In this document: positions 8,510 to 16,761 of the stretch, one piece after another | Layout: every line of letters starts with the position of its first letter | How positions within the stretch are numbered: position 1 is the stretch's first letter | Assembly (NCBI RefSeq): GCF_002086115.1 | Contig: NZ_MVHJ01000004.1 | Coordinates: forward strand, 186,001-250,000 | Direction of reading: 5' to 3' | Origin: Mycolicibacterium bacteremicum | GTDB lineage: Bacteria; Actinomycetota; Actinomycetes; Mycobacteriales; Mycobacteriaceae | DNA: 64,000 nt | Notes under the pieces: generated by a model | Seen by the model: the letters and a program-made list of their open reading frames with translations, nothing else | The model's database searches: none | Told to the model about the DNA's origin: nothing | Program-made: the position numbers and the translations under genes

Positions 8510-9411
8510 GCGAGTCGCTCCAGCAGGAACGCCGCGATCTGCCGGATCGAACGGTCCATGATCGTCCGGTCCCCCTGGGTGTTGAACGCATGATCGGTCG
8601 GATAGCCGGTATGCACGACGTCGACGCCGGCCGCATTCAGCCGTTCGGCGATCTCGATCATCTCCGGACCGAGGGTGTCCAGGTCGCCGGTCTGGATCAG
8701 GGTGGGCGGCATCTTCTTCGGCAGGTCCTCGTCGTAGTACGGTGACGCGATCGGATCGCCGTGGCTGGCCGGATCGACGAAATACATTCTGGCCGAATAC
8801 TTCTGCAGGCGCGGGGAGATGATCGGATTGGCCTTCGGCGAGGTGCGCCCGGTGCGGGTGCAGTCGGCGACCGCGTAGGACAGCACCGCCGCGCGCAGCG
8901 CGATACCGGTGTCATACGCATACTGCGCGAGGTTCATGCTGAGCTTGCCGCCCGCGCTGGCTCCACCGACGCTGATCCGCGCACCGTCCCAGCCCTGCCG
9001 GTCGGCATGGTCGGCCGCCCACTGCAGGATGTCGATGCACTCCTGTTCTGCGACAGGGAATGTCACCTGCGGCGCGGCGTGGTAATCGGGGGCCAGCACC
9101 ACGCATCCGACATCAGCTGCCAGGAAACGGCAGATGTGGGCGTCCTCGGCGGTGTTGCGGAGCACGAACCCGCCGCCGTGGATGTCGATGTGCAGGGGCG
9201 GAGCCTGCGGGCCGGCCAACGGCGCCGAGGGATGTGGGCGGTAGACAAAGCAGCGGACCGGACCGTGCCGGGTCGGCACCGCGATGATCTCGGGCGGGCC
9301 GACCGGATGCGCCGGGGCGGGGATGCCGGGTGGGCGGAACAGCAGTGGTGCGCTCTGCTGCGCCAGGTATGCCAAGGCGTACTCCAGCGGCGCGATCCGG
9401 GCAGTCGCCAT
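8506..9411 (-). CDS. Alpha/beta hydrolase, hormone-sensitive-lipase-like esterase
   Basis: 301 aa from ATG 9411 (GTG 9420 is three codons upstream; neither start has a clear ribosome-binding site). The HSL-family oxyanion motif is HGGG (from about residue 78) and the nucleophile motif is GGASAGG with Ser152. A catalytic Asp near TGDLDTLGPE and a His in YPTDHAFN complete the triad. It is probably a cytoplasmic short-chain ester hydrolase. Its stop overlaps the first repeat-encoded mini-ORF, and it is divergent from the flavin monooxygenase gene. Confidence 0.85.
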   Translation of the reverse strand: MATARIAPLEYALAYLAQQSAPLLFRPPGIPAPAHPVGPPEIIAVPTRHGPVRCFVYRPHPSAPLAGPQAPPLHIDIHGGGFVLRNTAEDAHICRFLAADVGCVVLAPDYHAAPQVTFPVAEQECIDILQWAADHADRQGWDGARISVGGASAGGKLSMNLAQYAYDTGIALRAAVLSYAVADCTRTGRTSPKANPIISPRLQKYSARMYFVDPASHGDPIASPYYDEDLPKKMPPTLIQTGDLDTLGPEMIEIAERLNAAGVDVVHTGYPTDHAFNTQGDRTIMDRSIRQIAAFLLERLA

Positions 9412-9511
9412 GGGTGTCACGGTAGCCGGTTTTGTGACGGCAGGTTACGGACTCCGAATCCGGCAGATCGGATAGCTGGCCTGTGTCGGGCGGGTGGGCA
9501 AGGGTGGCGCG

Positions 9512-10882
9512 GTGGGCAAGCAGATCATCCTCAACGCCTTCGACATGAACTGTGTGGCGCATATCGTCGCGGGCACGTGGCGGCACCCGGAATCCCAGGC
9601 GGCCCGGTACAAGGACCTGGAGTACTGGACCGACCTGGCCGCACTACTGGAGCGTGGACTGTTCGACGGCCTGTTCATCGCCGACGTGCTCGGCGTCTAT
9701 GACATCTACGGTGGCGGTCCGGAGGCCGCGCTGCGGGCCGGAACGCAAGTGCCGGTCAATGATCCACTGCTGTTGGTCTCGGCGATGGCCGCCGCGACCC
9801 GGCACCTCGGGTTCGGCATCACCGCCGCCACGTCCTTCGAGCATCCGTACTCGTTCGCCCGTCGGATGTCCACGCTGGACCATCTGACCAAGGGCCGCAT
9901 CGGCTGGAACATCGTGACCGGGTATCTGGAGAGCGCCGCGCGCAATCACGGCCTGGACACCATCACCCCGCACGCCGACCGCTACGACATCGCCGACGAG
10001 TACACCGAGGTGCTCTACAAGCTGTGGGAGGGCTCCTGGGAGGACGGTGCGGTCGGCTCCGACCCGGCCCGCGCCCACTACGCCGACCCGGACAAGGTGC
10101 ACGCCATCGGCCACGACGGCAAGCACTTCCGGGTGCCGGGCATCCACCTGTGTGAGCCGTCTGCGCAGCGCACCCCCGTGCTCTACCAGGCGGGCGCCTC
10201 GGATCGCGGGCGCACCTTCGGGGCGCAGAACGCCGAGGTGATCTTCATCGGCGCGCCGACCAAGGAATCGCTGCGCGACGCCGTCGCCGACATCCGGACC
10301 AGGGCATCGGACGCCGGCCGCGACCCCTACGACGTGAAGATCGTCAACGGCCATGTGGCGGTGACCGGGGCGACCGAGGCCGCCGCCCGCGCCCGGCACG
10401 ACGACTTCCGCCGCTACATCGATCCGGAAGGTGCGCTGGCGCTGTGGTCGGGGTGGCTGGGCAGCGATCTGTCCCGCTTCGACCTGGATGATCCGGTCAT
10501 GGTGACCGACAACGAGTACCTGAAATCGTCGGTGCAGACGTTCGGCCAGGGACAGTGGACGCTCCGTGATTTCGTCGATGCGCACGCCATCGATGCCGAG
10601 GGCGGGTTCAGCGTGGGATCCGGTGCGCAGGTCGCCGACGATCTGCAGTCCTGGGTCGAGGAGACCGACGTCGACGGTTTCAACATCACCAATGTGATCA
10701 CCCCGGGCTCGTTCGCCGACTTCATCGAGCATGTGGTCCCACAGCTGCAGCGTCGCGGACTCTACAAGACCGAATACACAGCGGGATCGTTGCGGCACAA
10801 GCTCTTCGGTCGTGGACCGCGACTTCCCGAAACCCACCGCGCGGCGGCATACCGTCGCATCCCTCAGGAGGCAACCCGATGA
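9512..10882 (+). CDS. FMN-dependent monooxygenase, NtaA/SnaA/DszA (luciferase-like) family
   Basis: 456 aa bacterial-luciferase-like TIM barrel. Typical segments are KQIILNAFDMN, GTWRHPES, LDHLTKGRIGWNIVTGYLESAARNHGL and VLYQAGASDRGRTFGAQNAEVIF. The family oxidises sulfones, aminopolycarboxylates or similar small substrates using FMNH2 from a separate reductase. GTG 9512 is preferred because AAGGGTGG precedes it and homologues start at the K-Q-I strand; GTG 9494 is the alternative. It overlaps the next gene by ATGA, so the two are translationally coupled. The substrate is unknown. Confidence 0.86.
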   Translation: MGKQIILNAFDMNCVAHIVAGTWRHPESQAARYKDLEYWTDLAALLERGLFDGLFIADVLGVYDIYGGGPEAALRAGTQVPVNDPLLLVSAMAAATRHLGFGITAATSFEHPYSFARRMSTLDHLTKGRIGWNIVTGYLESAARNHGLDTITPHADRYDIADEYTEVLYKLWEGSWEDGAVGSDPARAHYADPDKVHAIGHDGKHFRVPGIHLCEPSAQRTPVLYQAGASDRGRTFGAQNAEVIFIGAPTKESLRDAVADIRTRASDAGRDPYDVKIVNGHVAVTGATEAAARARHDDFRRYIDPEGALALWSGWLGSDLSRFDLDDPVMVTDNEYLKSSVQTFGQGQWTLRDFVDAHAIDAEGGFSVGSGAQVADDLQSWVEETDVDGFNITNVITPGSFADFIEHVVPQLQRRGLYKTEYTAGSLRHKLFGRGPRLPETHRAAAYRRIPQEATR

Positions 10883-12093
10883 CCGTGACCACCGAACCGC
10901 TGACCTTCGGGTCACCGCGACTGGCCGCCCTGCTGGCCGAGATCGGCCAGGGCGCGCTGGAGCGCGAGCGTGCGAACGAGCGACCCTTCGCCATCATCGA
11001 CCTGATCCGGACCGAACGGCTTGGCGCACTACGTGTTCCGAGTTCCGACGGTGGCGGCGGGGCCAGCCTGCGGGAACTGTTCGCCACGGTGATCGCGCTG
11101 GCCACCGTGGACGTCAACGTCGCGCACATCCTGCGCGGACACTTCGCCCACGTCGAGGAGCGGTTGCGGTTGTCGGGCGCGGTGCGGCAGCGGGCGATCG
11201 AACTGGCTCTGTCCGGGGCCATCGTCGGCAACGCGTCCACCGAGTTGGGCTCCGACCCTGCCGGTGGGTTCGTCTGGCAGACCAAGCTGACACCGGACGG
11301 CGAGGGCTACCGGCTCAATGGCAAGAAGTTCTTCACCACCGGCACGCTGTATGCCGATTACGCGGAGGTGCTGGCCAGCGATCCCGACGACGCCTCGGTG
11401 ATCGCGCTGGTGCCCACCGACCGGGCCGGGGTCACCGTGCTCGACGACTGGGACGGTTTCGGGCAGCGCGCCACCGGCACCGGCACCGCGATCTTCTCCG
11501 ATGTCGCGGTGAGCGCCGACGAGGTGCTGCTGTGGGCGCCACCGGACAACGGCGCGGAGCGGCAACCGCTGTACCACTCCGGGGCGTTCTTCCAGTTGTA
11601 CGTCACCGCGCTGGAAGTGGGCGTACTCCATGCGCTGCGGGCCGATGCGGTCGCCCATGTGCACCAGCGGTCGCGCAGCTTCACCTGGGCGCCGAACCCG
11701 TCCGCGCCCGATGATCCACTGCTGCAGCGCGAGATCGGTGAGATCGCCGCCGCGGCGTACGCGGGGGAGGCCACCGTACTGGCCGCCGCGGATGCCCTGG
11801 CGGCGGCATACGAGGCCGATGTGGCAGGCACCGACCCGGATCTGGCGCTGGCCCACGAGGCCTCGCTGCAGGCCGCCAACGCCAAGGTCGTCATCGATGC
11901 ACTGGCGCAGAAGGCGGCCGCACAGATCTTCGATGTCGGTGGCGCGTCAGTGGTCCGTCAGGAACACCTGCTGGACCGGCACTGGCGCAACATCCGCACC
12001 CTGGCCTCGCACAACCCGGCGTCCTACAAGGCCCAGGCGATCGGCGCATACCACACCCGCGGCACCAAACTGCCGGGCAGCGGCTACTTCTGA
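10879..12093 (+). CDS. Acyl-CoA-dehydrogenase-fold flavin monooxygenase (DszC/SfnB-like)
   Basis: 404 aa with the acyl-CoA dehydrogenase fold. The sequence resembles DszC/SfnB-type FMNH2-dependent monooxygenases more than fatty-acid dehydrogenases: LNGKKFFTTGTLYADYAEV, GFGQRATGTGTAIF and a C-terminal VGGASVVRQEHLLDRHWRNI. The ribosome-binding site AGGAGG lies just before ATG 10879, which overlaps the preceding stop. The DszA-like plus DszC-like pair suggests oxidation of an organosulfur or related compound, for example sulfur scavenging; this is inferred from family pairing. Confidence 0.82.
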   Translation: MTVTTEPLTFGSPRLAALLAEIGQGALERERANERPFAIIDLIRTERLGALRVPSSDGGGGASLRELFATVIALATVDVNVAHILRGHFAHVEERLRLSGAVRQRAIELALSGAIVGNASTELGSDPAGGFVWQTKLTPDGEGYRLNGKKFFTTGTLYADYAEVLASDPDDASVIALVPTDRAGVTVLDDWDGFGQRATGTGTAIFSDVAVSADEVLLWAPPDNGAERQPLYHSGAFFQLYVTALEVGVLHALRADAVAHVHQRSRSFTWAPNPSAPDDPLLQREIGEIAAAAYAGEATVLAAADALAAAYEADVAGTDPDLALAHEASLQAANAKVVIDALAQKAAAQIFDVGGASVVRQEHLLDRHWRNIRTLASHNPASYKAQAIGAYHTRGTKLPGSGYF

Positions 12094-12140
12094 CCCGCGC
12101 TCAGGAGAAGGCGCCACGCACGGCGCACTAGAATCGGGGG

Positions 12141-12599
12141 ATGGCCCGTACCTATGCGACCGCCGACACGGTCACCCTCGACGAACTGCTGGCCTTCGTC
12201 CGGCCCCGTCATCAGATGGTACTGACGACCTTCCGTGCCGATGGGTCGGTGCAGAGCTCGCCGGTCACCGGTGGCGTCGACGAGCAGGGGCGCATCGTCA
12301 TCGCCAGCTATCCGCAGCGCGCCAAATCCCACAACATCGGCCGCACCGGCAAGGCCAGTGTCACCGTGCTGTCCGAGGAGTTCCACGGCCCGTACGTTCA
12401 GGTCGACGGGGACGCCGAATCGATCGACGGCCCCGACGCCGTGGAGCCGTTGGTCGAGTACTTCCGCGCCGTGGCCGGTGAACACCCGGACTGGGACGAA
12501 TATCGGCAGGCCATGGTGGAGCAGGGAAAATGCCTGCTGCGCATCACGCCTCGCCGGTGGGGGCCGGTGGCCACCGGCGGGTTCCCGCCACCGCGCTGA
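12141..12599 (+). CDS. PPOX-class F420-dependent oxidoreductase
   Basis: 152 aa split beta-barrel flavin/F420-binding protein like Rv1155. Motifs are HQMVLTTFRADGSVQSSPV, IVIASYPQRAKSHNIGRTG and KASVTVLSEEFHGPYVQVDGDAE. It is a small cytoplasmic redox enzyme of unknown substrate. It ends 4 bp from the convergent thioesterase stop. Confidence 0.87.
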   Translation: MARTYATADTVTLDELLAFVRPRHQMVLTTFRADGSVQSSPVTGGVDEQGRIVIASYPQRAKSHNIGRTGKASVTVLSEEFHGPYVQVDGDAESIDGPDAVEPLVEYFRAVAGEHPDWDEYRQAMVEQGKCLLRITPRRWGPVATGGFPPPR

Positions 12600-12603
12600 G
12601 AGC

Positions 12604-13413
12604 TCAGTGCTTACCGCTGGGGTCGAATCCGGAGCTGGCGATGGCCGTGGACAGGCCGGTGCCGATCGGCCCGCGATGGTCGAACAGCGCCGTCGATCCG
12701 GTGGCCACCCCGTCGGCGCTGGTGTGCGACTGCACGGCGAGGCCGATGTGGGGCCCGTCGGGTAACCGGCTGAGCGCCAACGTGTAATCGGCATTGATGA
12801 ACGACAGGCCCGTGGTGCTGAAGTTCGCCATCGAACTGGTGACGTCGACGGCGATGGCCGCCCGCAGGAACGGGGTCAGTGTCTCGCCCTCGACCAGTTC
12901 GCGGAACTCTCGGACCCACGCATACCGGGGACCGGCCTGCTGCCATGGGAACTCGAGATCGTCGGACGCCGCATCGGGCCCGTAGGCACGGATGAACATC
13001 GGCACGTTGTCGCCGATCTGCTCGGGTTCGGCCGGAATGGGCGGCAGCACGACCGGAGTCGTCCAGAACTGTCCGTCGGGTTGGGTGCCGCGGCGCAGGT
13101 ACAGGGCGCAGGCGCGGGCGACGAGTTGGCCGTCCTGCGTCATGCGGGCATCCACCGCGCGCATCCGGCGGCCGGACCGGACCACCGACGCCTCGACACG
13201 CACCGGGTCGCAGGCGACGCGGCGCAGGATCTCGACGGTCAGCCGGGCCGGTTGCAGATCGGGATCGTCCACCCGGGCCTCGATGGCACGAGCGAGTAGC
13301 CCGCCGACCACCTGGCCGCCCAGGGTCGGCCCCCAGCCGCCGTGCGCGATCGGGTTGGGGACGAACTCGTCGCCACGGCGGGTCAGGAACGGTGTCGCCG
13401 CGGTATCGGTCAT
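12604..13413 (-). CDS. Thioesterase-family protein (double hotdog)
   Basis: 269 aa from ATG 13413 (MTDTAATPF). Residues IAHGGWGPTLGGQVVGGLLARAI are followed by a second hotdog unit (MANFSTTGLSFINADYTLALSRLP), the layout of acyl-CoA thioesterase/TesB-like mycobacterial proteins. The longer frame to 13494 adds unrelated residues and was not used. It probably hydrolyses an acyl-CoA. It lies just downstream of the nit-cluster glycosyltransferase stop (22-bp gap), so it may receive read-through from the nit operon. Confidence 0.8.
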   Translation of the reverse strand: MTDTAATPFLTRRGDEFVPNPIAHGGWGPTLGGQVVGGLLARAIEARVDDPDLQPARLTVEILRRVACDPVRVEASVVRSGRRMRAVDARMTQDGQLVARACALYLRRGTQPDGQFWTTPVVLPPIPAEPEQIGDNVPMFIRAYGPDAASDDLEFPWQQAGPRYAWVREFRELVEGETLTPFLRAAIAVDVTSSMANFSTTGLSFINADYTLALSRLPDGPHIGLAVQSHTSADGVATGSTALFDHRGPIGTGLSTAIASSGFDPSGKH

Positions 13414-13435
13414 GCCGAGGATATTACGAATAACA

Positions 13436-14503
13436 CTACCGTTGTAACAACGGTATCTGGCCGGCGTAGAACTCGAGATGCGCCTTGGCGGCATTCTCCC
13501 AGGTCAGTGTCCGCGCCAGCATTCGACCGGGGCCGGGGTCGCCAGGGTCGGCCAATGCCGAGGCGATCTGGCCGGCGAAGGCCGGCGGATCGGCCGCGTA
13601 CCGGACGGTGTCGCCGAACACCTCGCGAAGTACCGGCAGATCTCGCGTGACGACGGGCCGCCCGGCGGCCAGCGCCTCCAACGCGGCCAGCCCGAATCCC
13701 TCCTTGGTGGAGGGGAAGGCGAACACCGCGCAACCGGCGACCAGTCCGGGCAGCGCCTCGTCGGCGACGGCACCGAGGATGACCGGCTCGATACCCAAGG
13801 TCGCGCAGCGCGTTTCGAAATCCGCGCGGTAATCGCGATAATCGAACAAGGTCTCGCCGCCGGCGATCACCAGACGCAGTTCGGGATGGTCGCGGCGCAG
13901 CAGCGCGAACGCCTCCGCCAGGTCGAGGGTGCCCTTGCGCGGCTCGATGCCACCGACCGTGAGCAGATACGGCCGCAGGTCGTGACCCCCGGGTGTGGCG
14001 GCACTGAAGCGTTGGGCGTCAACACCGTTCGGGATCACCGTGGGGTCGAGGCCCCAGCCTGCCCGCACCTCCGCGGCGACTGCCGCCGATACGCAGATCC
14101 GGGCGTACGGTTCCACGATCGCCTTCTCGTGACATTCCGCGAGGATCGGGGTGGTGAACTCGTCGAGGTGGTGAATGGTCCGGATGCACGTCCCCACGGC
14201 GTTGGCGCTGATGCAGTCCTGGGCGTGGACGATGTCGTAGACGTCCGGTGTGAACGACTGCCTCAGCACCTCGATCGAGCGCACGATGCGGTCGGTGACG
14301 GTATCGCCGGGGAGGTCGACGAACTCTACGAGTCGCACCGACACCCCGGCATCGACGGCGCGGAAGAAGCCCCGGTCACCGGCGCGGGCCAGCGACCACA
14401 CGGTGACGTCGGCGCCGGCGCGGGCCAGCGCCTCTGCGAGATTCAGGGTGTGCACGACCCCGCCGCGCGGTTTGGTCGAATAGGTCAGCAGGGCGATCCG
14501 CAT
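13436..14503 (-). CDS. Glycosyltransferase family 4 of the nit cluster (MSMEG_0565 type)
   Basis: 355 aa GT-B glycosyltransferase. It has an N-terminal Rossmann half (MRIALLTYSTKPRGGVVHTL) and a C-terminal donor-binding half with GGIEPRKGTLDL and PSTKEGFGLAALEALAAGRPVV, where a Glu of the E-G-F-G motif contacts the sugar nucleotide. ATG 14503 is chosen because GGAGG lies 5 nt upstream, inside the end of the preceding gene. It is the distal gene of the nitrogen-starvation cluster; its acceptor is unknown. Confidence 0.85.
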   Translation of the reverse strand: MRIALLTYSTKPRGGVVHTLNLAEALARAGADVTVWSLARAGDRGFFRAVDAGVSVRLVEFVDLPGDTVTDRIVRSIEVLRQSFTPDVYDIVHAQDCISANAVGTCIRTIHHLDEFTTPILAECHEKAIVEPYARICVSAAVAAEVRAGWGLDPTVIPNGVDAQRFSAATPGGHDLRPYLLTVGGIEPRKGTLDLAEAFALLRRDHPELRLVIAGGETLFDYRDYRADFETRCATLGIEPVILGAVADEALPGLVAGCAVFAFPSTKEGFGLAALEALAAGRPVVTRDLPVLREVFGDTVRYAADPPAFAGQIASALADPGDPGPGRMLARTLTWENAAKAHLEFYAGQIPLLQR

Positions 14504-14505
14504 AC

Positions 14506-15336
14506 TCACCTCCGATAGACATCGGGTCGGAGTTCCACCAGGTGGTTCAACACCTTTCGGGCGCGGGCGATCTCGGATTCGACATCGATCTCCGCCTTCG
14601 CCAGCCCGCCCTTGGACCGGGTGGTGGCCAGGATGTCACCACCGGGGCCGACGATCTTGGCCTGGCCGAGGAACCGCAGATTGCCCATCACCCCGGTCTG
14701 GTTGGAGGACACCAGCACCACCTGATTCTCGGCGGCGCGGGCGCAGTCGTACAGGTCGAACAGTCGGGACTGCCGGTCGGCGGGCAACCGGGAGGCCCGG
14801 TCGGTGATGCTGGCCGGCCACGCCGACAGCGCGGCGATGATCTGAGCACCGTCGAGCGCCAGCGTCCGGGCGGCCTCCGGAAACGTCTTGTCGTAGTCGA
14901 TGAGCATCCCGACCCGCCCGACCGGGGTGTCGAAACTCGTGAAGTGGTCACCGGCCAGGTAGGTCAGGGCCTCACCGGCGGGCTGATGGACCTTGCGGTA
15001 GCGGCCGAGCACACCGTCGCCCGACACGCAGACCGCGGCGTTGTACCGGCTCCCGCCGGCGGCCTCCTCGGCGTATCCGACACATACGGTCATCGGCCCG
15101 GCCGCCGCGATCACCGCGCCGATCTCGGGGCCGTCGGGATCCAGGGCCGGCGGGGGGTCGTTCGGATCGGGAGCGGTGAAATCGCCGATGTATCCGCCCA
15201 GGCAGGCATCGGGCAACACCAGCAGATCGACGCCGTCGCGGGCGGCGGACTCGATGATCCCGACGACCTTGGAGACGCCACGGTCGACGTCGCGGCCGAA
15301 GTGTGCCGCGACCGCACCCAGGGTGACCGGTGCCAT
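14506..15336 (-). CDS. Nitrilase-superfamily paralogue lacking catalytic Cys and Glu
   Basis: 276 aa carbon-nitrogen hydrolase fold, clearly related to the nitrilase at 19395 (shared YRKVHQP, DTPVGRVG and FPEAAR-x3-LDGAQII). The catalytic triad is broken: the Glu position is Asp43 (VLPDACLGGY), Lys115 is kept (YRKVHQP), and the nucleophile Cys is Asp147 (MLIDYDKTFPEA). I checked both substitutions in the codons (GAT, GAC). It is therefore probably a pseudo-enzyme or performs different chemistry. The start has GGGGAG upstream. It sits between the GNAT/AIR fusion and the glycosyltransferase in the nit operon. Confidence 0.85.
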   Translation of the reverse strand: MAPVTLGAVAAHFGRDVDRGVSKVVGIIESAARDGVDLLVLPDACLGGYIGDFTAPDPNDPPPALDPDGPEIGAVIAAAGPMTVCVGYAEEAAGGSRYNAAVCVSGDGVLGRYRKVHQPAGEALTYLAGDHFTSFDTPVGRVGMLIDYDKTFPEAARTLALDGAQIIAALSAWPASITDRASRLPADRQSRLFDLYDCARAAENQVVLVSSNQTGVMGNLRFLGQAKIVGPGGDILATTRSKGGLAKAEIDVESEIARARKVLNHLVELRPDVYRR

Positions 15337-15345
15337 ACGCTCCCC

Positions 15346-16761
15346 TCAGGCCGGGCCGATACCGGTGACCGGCGACGTCAGCGCGGTCGTCGTCACCCCG
15401 TCCGGCCAGCGTAGGCGCACGCCGCGCTCGGCTGTCAACGACCCGCAGTCCGCGCTGTTCACCCCGACAGGCAGCGGAACCGGCCGGGATTGCCCGGCAG
15501 TCAGCATCGCGTAGCCGGGGAAACAGGTCAGCCATGACCCCGCGTCCGCGTCGGTCGGCCGCGGGACCGCGGACACGTCCAGTTCGGCGCCCGTCCCACA
15601 CGCCTCGGCGAGCATGCCCAGGGTGCCGACCACGCCGGCCATGCTGACGTCCTTGGCGGCGCGGGGCCGCATCTCGGCGACCAGTCCGGCCATCATCGAC
15701 AGGTCGGTCGCGGAGCGGGTGCTGCTCGAATCCCACTGCTTGCCGGCGTAACCCGGCCGCCAGCCACCGGTCACGTCGGCGGTGAGTCGGACCCGGTCAC
15801 CGATGCGGCCGCCGCCGGCCGGCACCGGGTCGGGGGTGCGGCCCAGTGCGGTCACTGCCAGCGCCGCCGGCACCCCGAGCTGGGTGTGTCCGCCGAGCAC
15901 CGGCACCCGCCACGCCGCCGAGGCCGCCGTGATGCCGCCGATGACGCGGTCCAGGATCCGTCGGGTCGGTGCGCCGACCGCGTCGAGCAACGCGGTCGGC
16001 GTGGCGCCCATGGCCGTCAGGTCGTTGATGTTGACCAGCACCGAGCACCACCCCGCCCATTCGGGGTCGCGTTCCACCATCGACGGGATGATGGCGTCGC
16101 AGGCTGCGATCAGGTCGGTACCGGGGACGGGGGCGCCGTCGTCCCCGGCGAAGCCTGCGGGGCCGAGGCCGCCGCGGACCGACCGCAGCGGCGCCAGGGT
16201 CTCCCCGAGGAATGACTTGGTCGCAGCGGCGAGCCGCTCGAACGGGTTGAGCGGGAACCGCATCCGGGTGTGCGGGCGCCGCGCGACCCTGGTGTCTCCG
16301 AGGCGCTCCCAGCCCAGTTGGGCAAACATCGGCTCATAACGGGTCTGCACGCAGGCCTCGAACCGGAGCACCCCGGCCGATTCGACGTGGGCGCAGGCCG
16401 CCCGGATCAGCGCCGGCCCGACTCCGGTGGAGCGGGCGGCGGGTGCGGCGACCAACCGGCTACCGGTCCACCAGCCCAGATCCACCGCACCGACCGGTGC
16501 CAGCCGCACCCCACCGAGCACGGTGCCGTCGGCCGCGGCGGCCACCAGCACGACGGTGCGAGGATCATCGTCGGTGTCATCGGTATCCGACCCGGCGAAC
16601 AGTCGCTGCTCGGCGACGAACTCGGCCGCACGCAGCCGCCGATAAGCGGCCAGGTCGGTGCCGTCGGCCCGCCGGATGAGAAACGGCGGGGCCGGCCGGG
16701 TGCCGGCCAGGATGGACAGGTCGGACGGGAACGTGGTTGCGCTGCCGGCAAAATCGATCAT
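15346..16761 (-). CDS. GNAT acetyltransferase / AIR-synthase-like fusion (NitE-NitF)
   Basis: 471 aa. Residues ~1-160 are a GNAT domain (AGVGPALIRAAC-like acetyl-CoA loop, here STGVGPALIRAACAHVESAG; MSMEG_0567/Sll0786 family). Residues ~170-471 are an AIR-synthase/PurM-like domain (sll0787 family) with VNINDLTAMGATPTALLDA and KQWDSSSTRSATDL. As I recall, cyanobacterial and pseudomonad clusters carry these as separate genes (NitE, NitF). ATG 16761 overlaps the radical-SAM stop by 4 nt; the longer frame to 17136 lies inside the radical-SAM gene and was rejected. Biochemical role unknown. Confidence 0.85.
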   Translation of the reverse strand: MIDFAGSATTFPSDLSILAGTRPAPPFLIRRADGTDLAAYRRLRAAEFVAEQRLFAGSDTDDTDDDPRTVVLVAAAADGTVLGGVRLAPVGAVDLGWWTGSRLVAAPAARSTGVGPALIRAACAHVESAGVLRFEACVQTRYEPMFAQLGWERLGDTRVARRPHTRMRFPLNPFERLAAATKSFLGETLAPLRSVRGGLGPAGFAGDDGAPVPGTDLIAACDAIIPSMVERDPEWAGWCSVLVNINDLTAMGATPTALLDAVGAPTRRILDRVIGGITAASAAWRVPVLGGHTQLGVPAALAVTALGRTPDPVPAGGGRIGDRVRLTADVTGGWRPGYAGKQWDSSSTRSATDLSMMAGLVAEMRPRAAKDVSMAGVVGTLGMLAEACGTGAELDVSAVPRPTDADAGSWLTCFPGYAMLTAGQSRPVPLPVGVNSADCGSLTAERGVRLRWPDGVTTTALTSPVTGIGPA

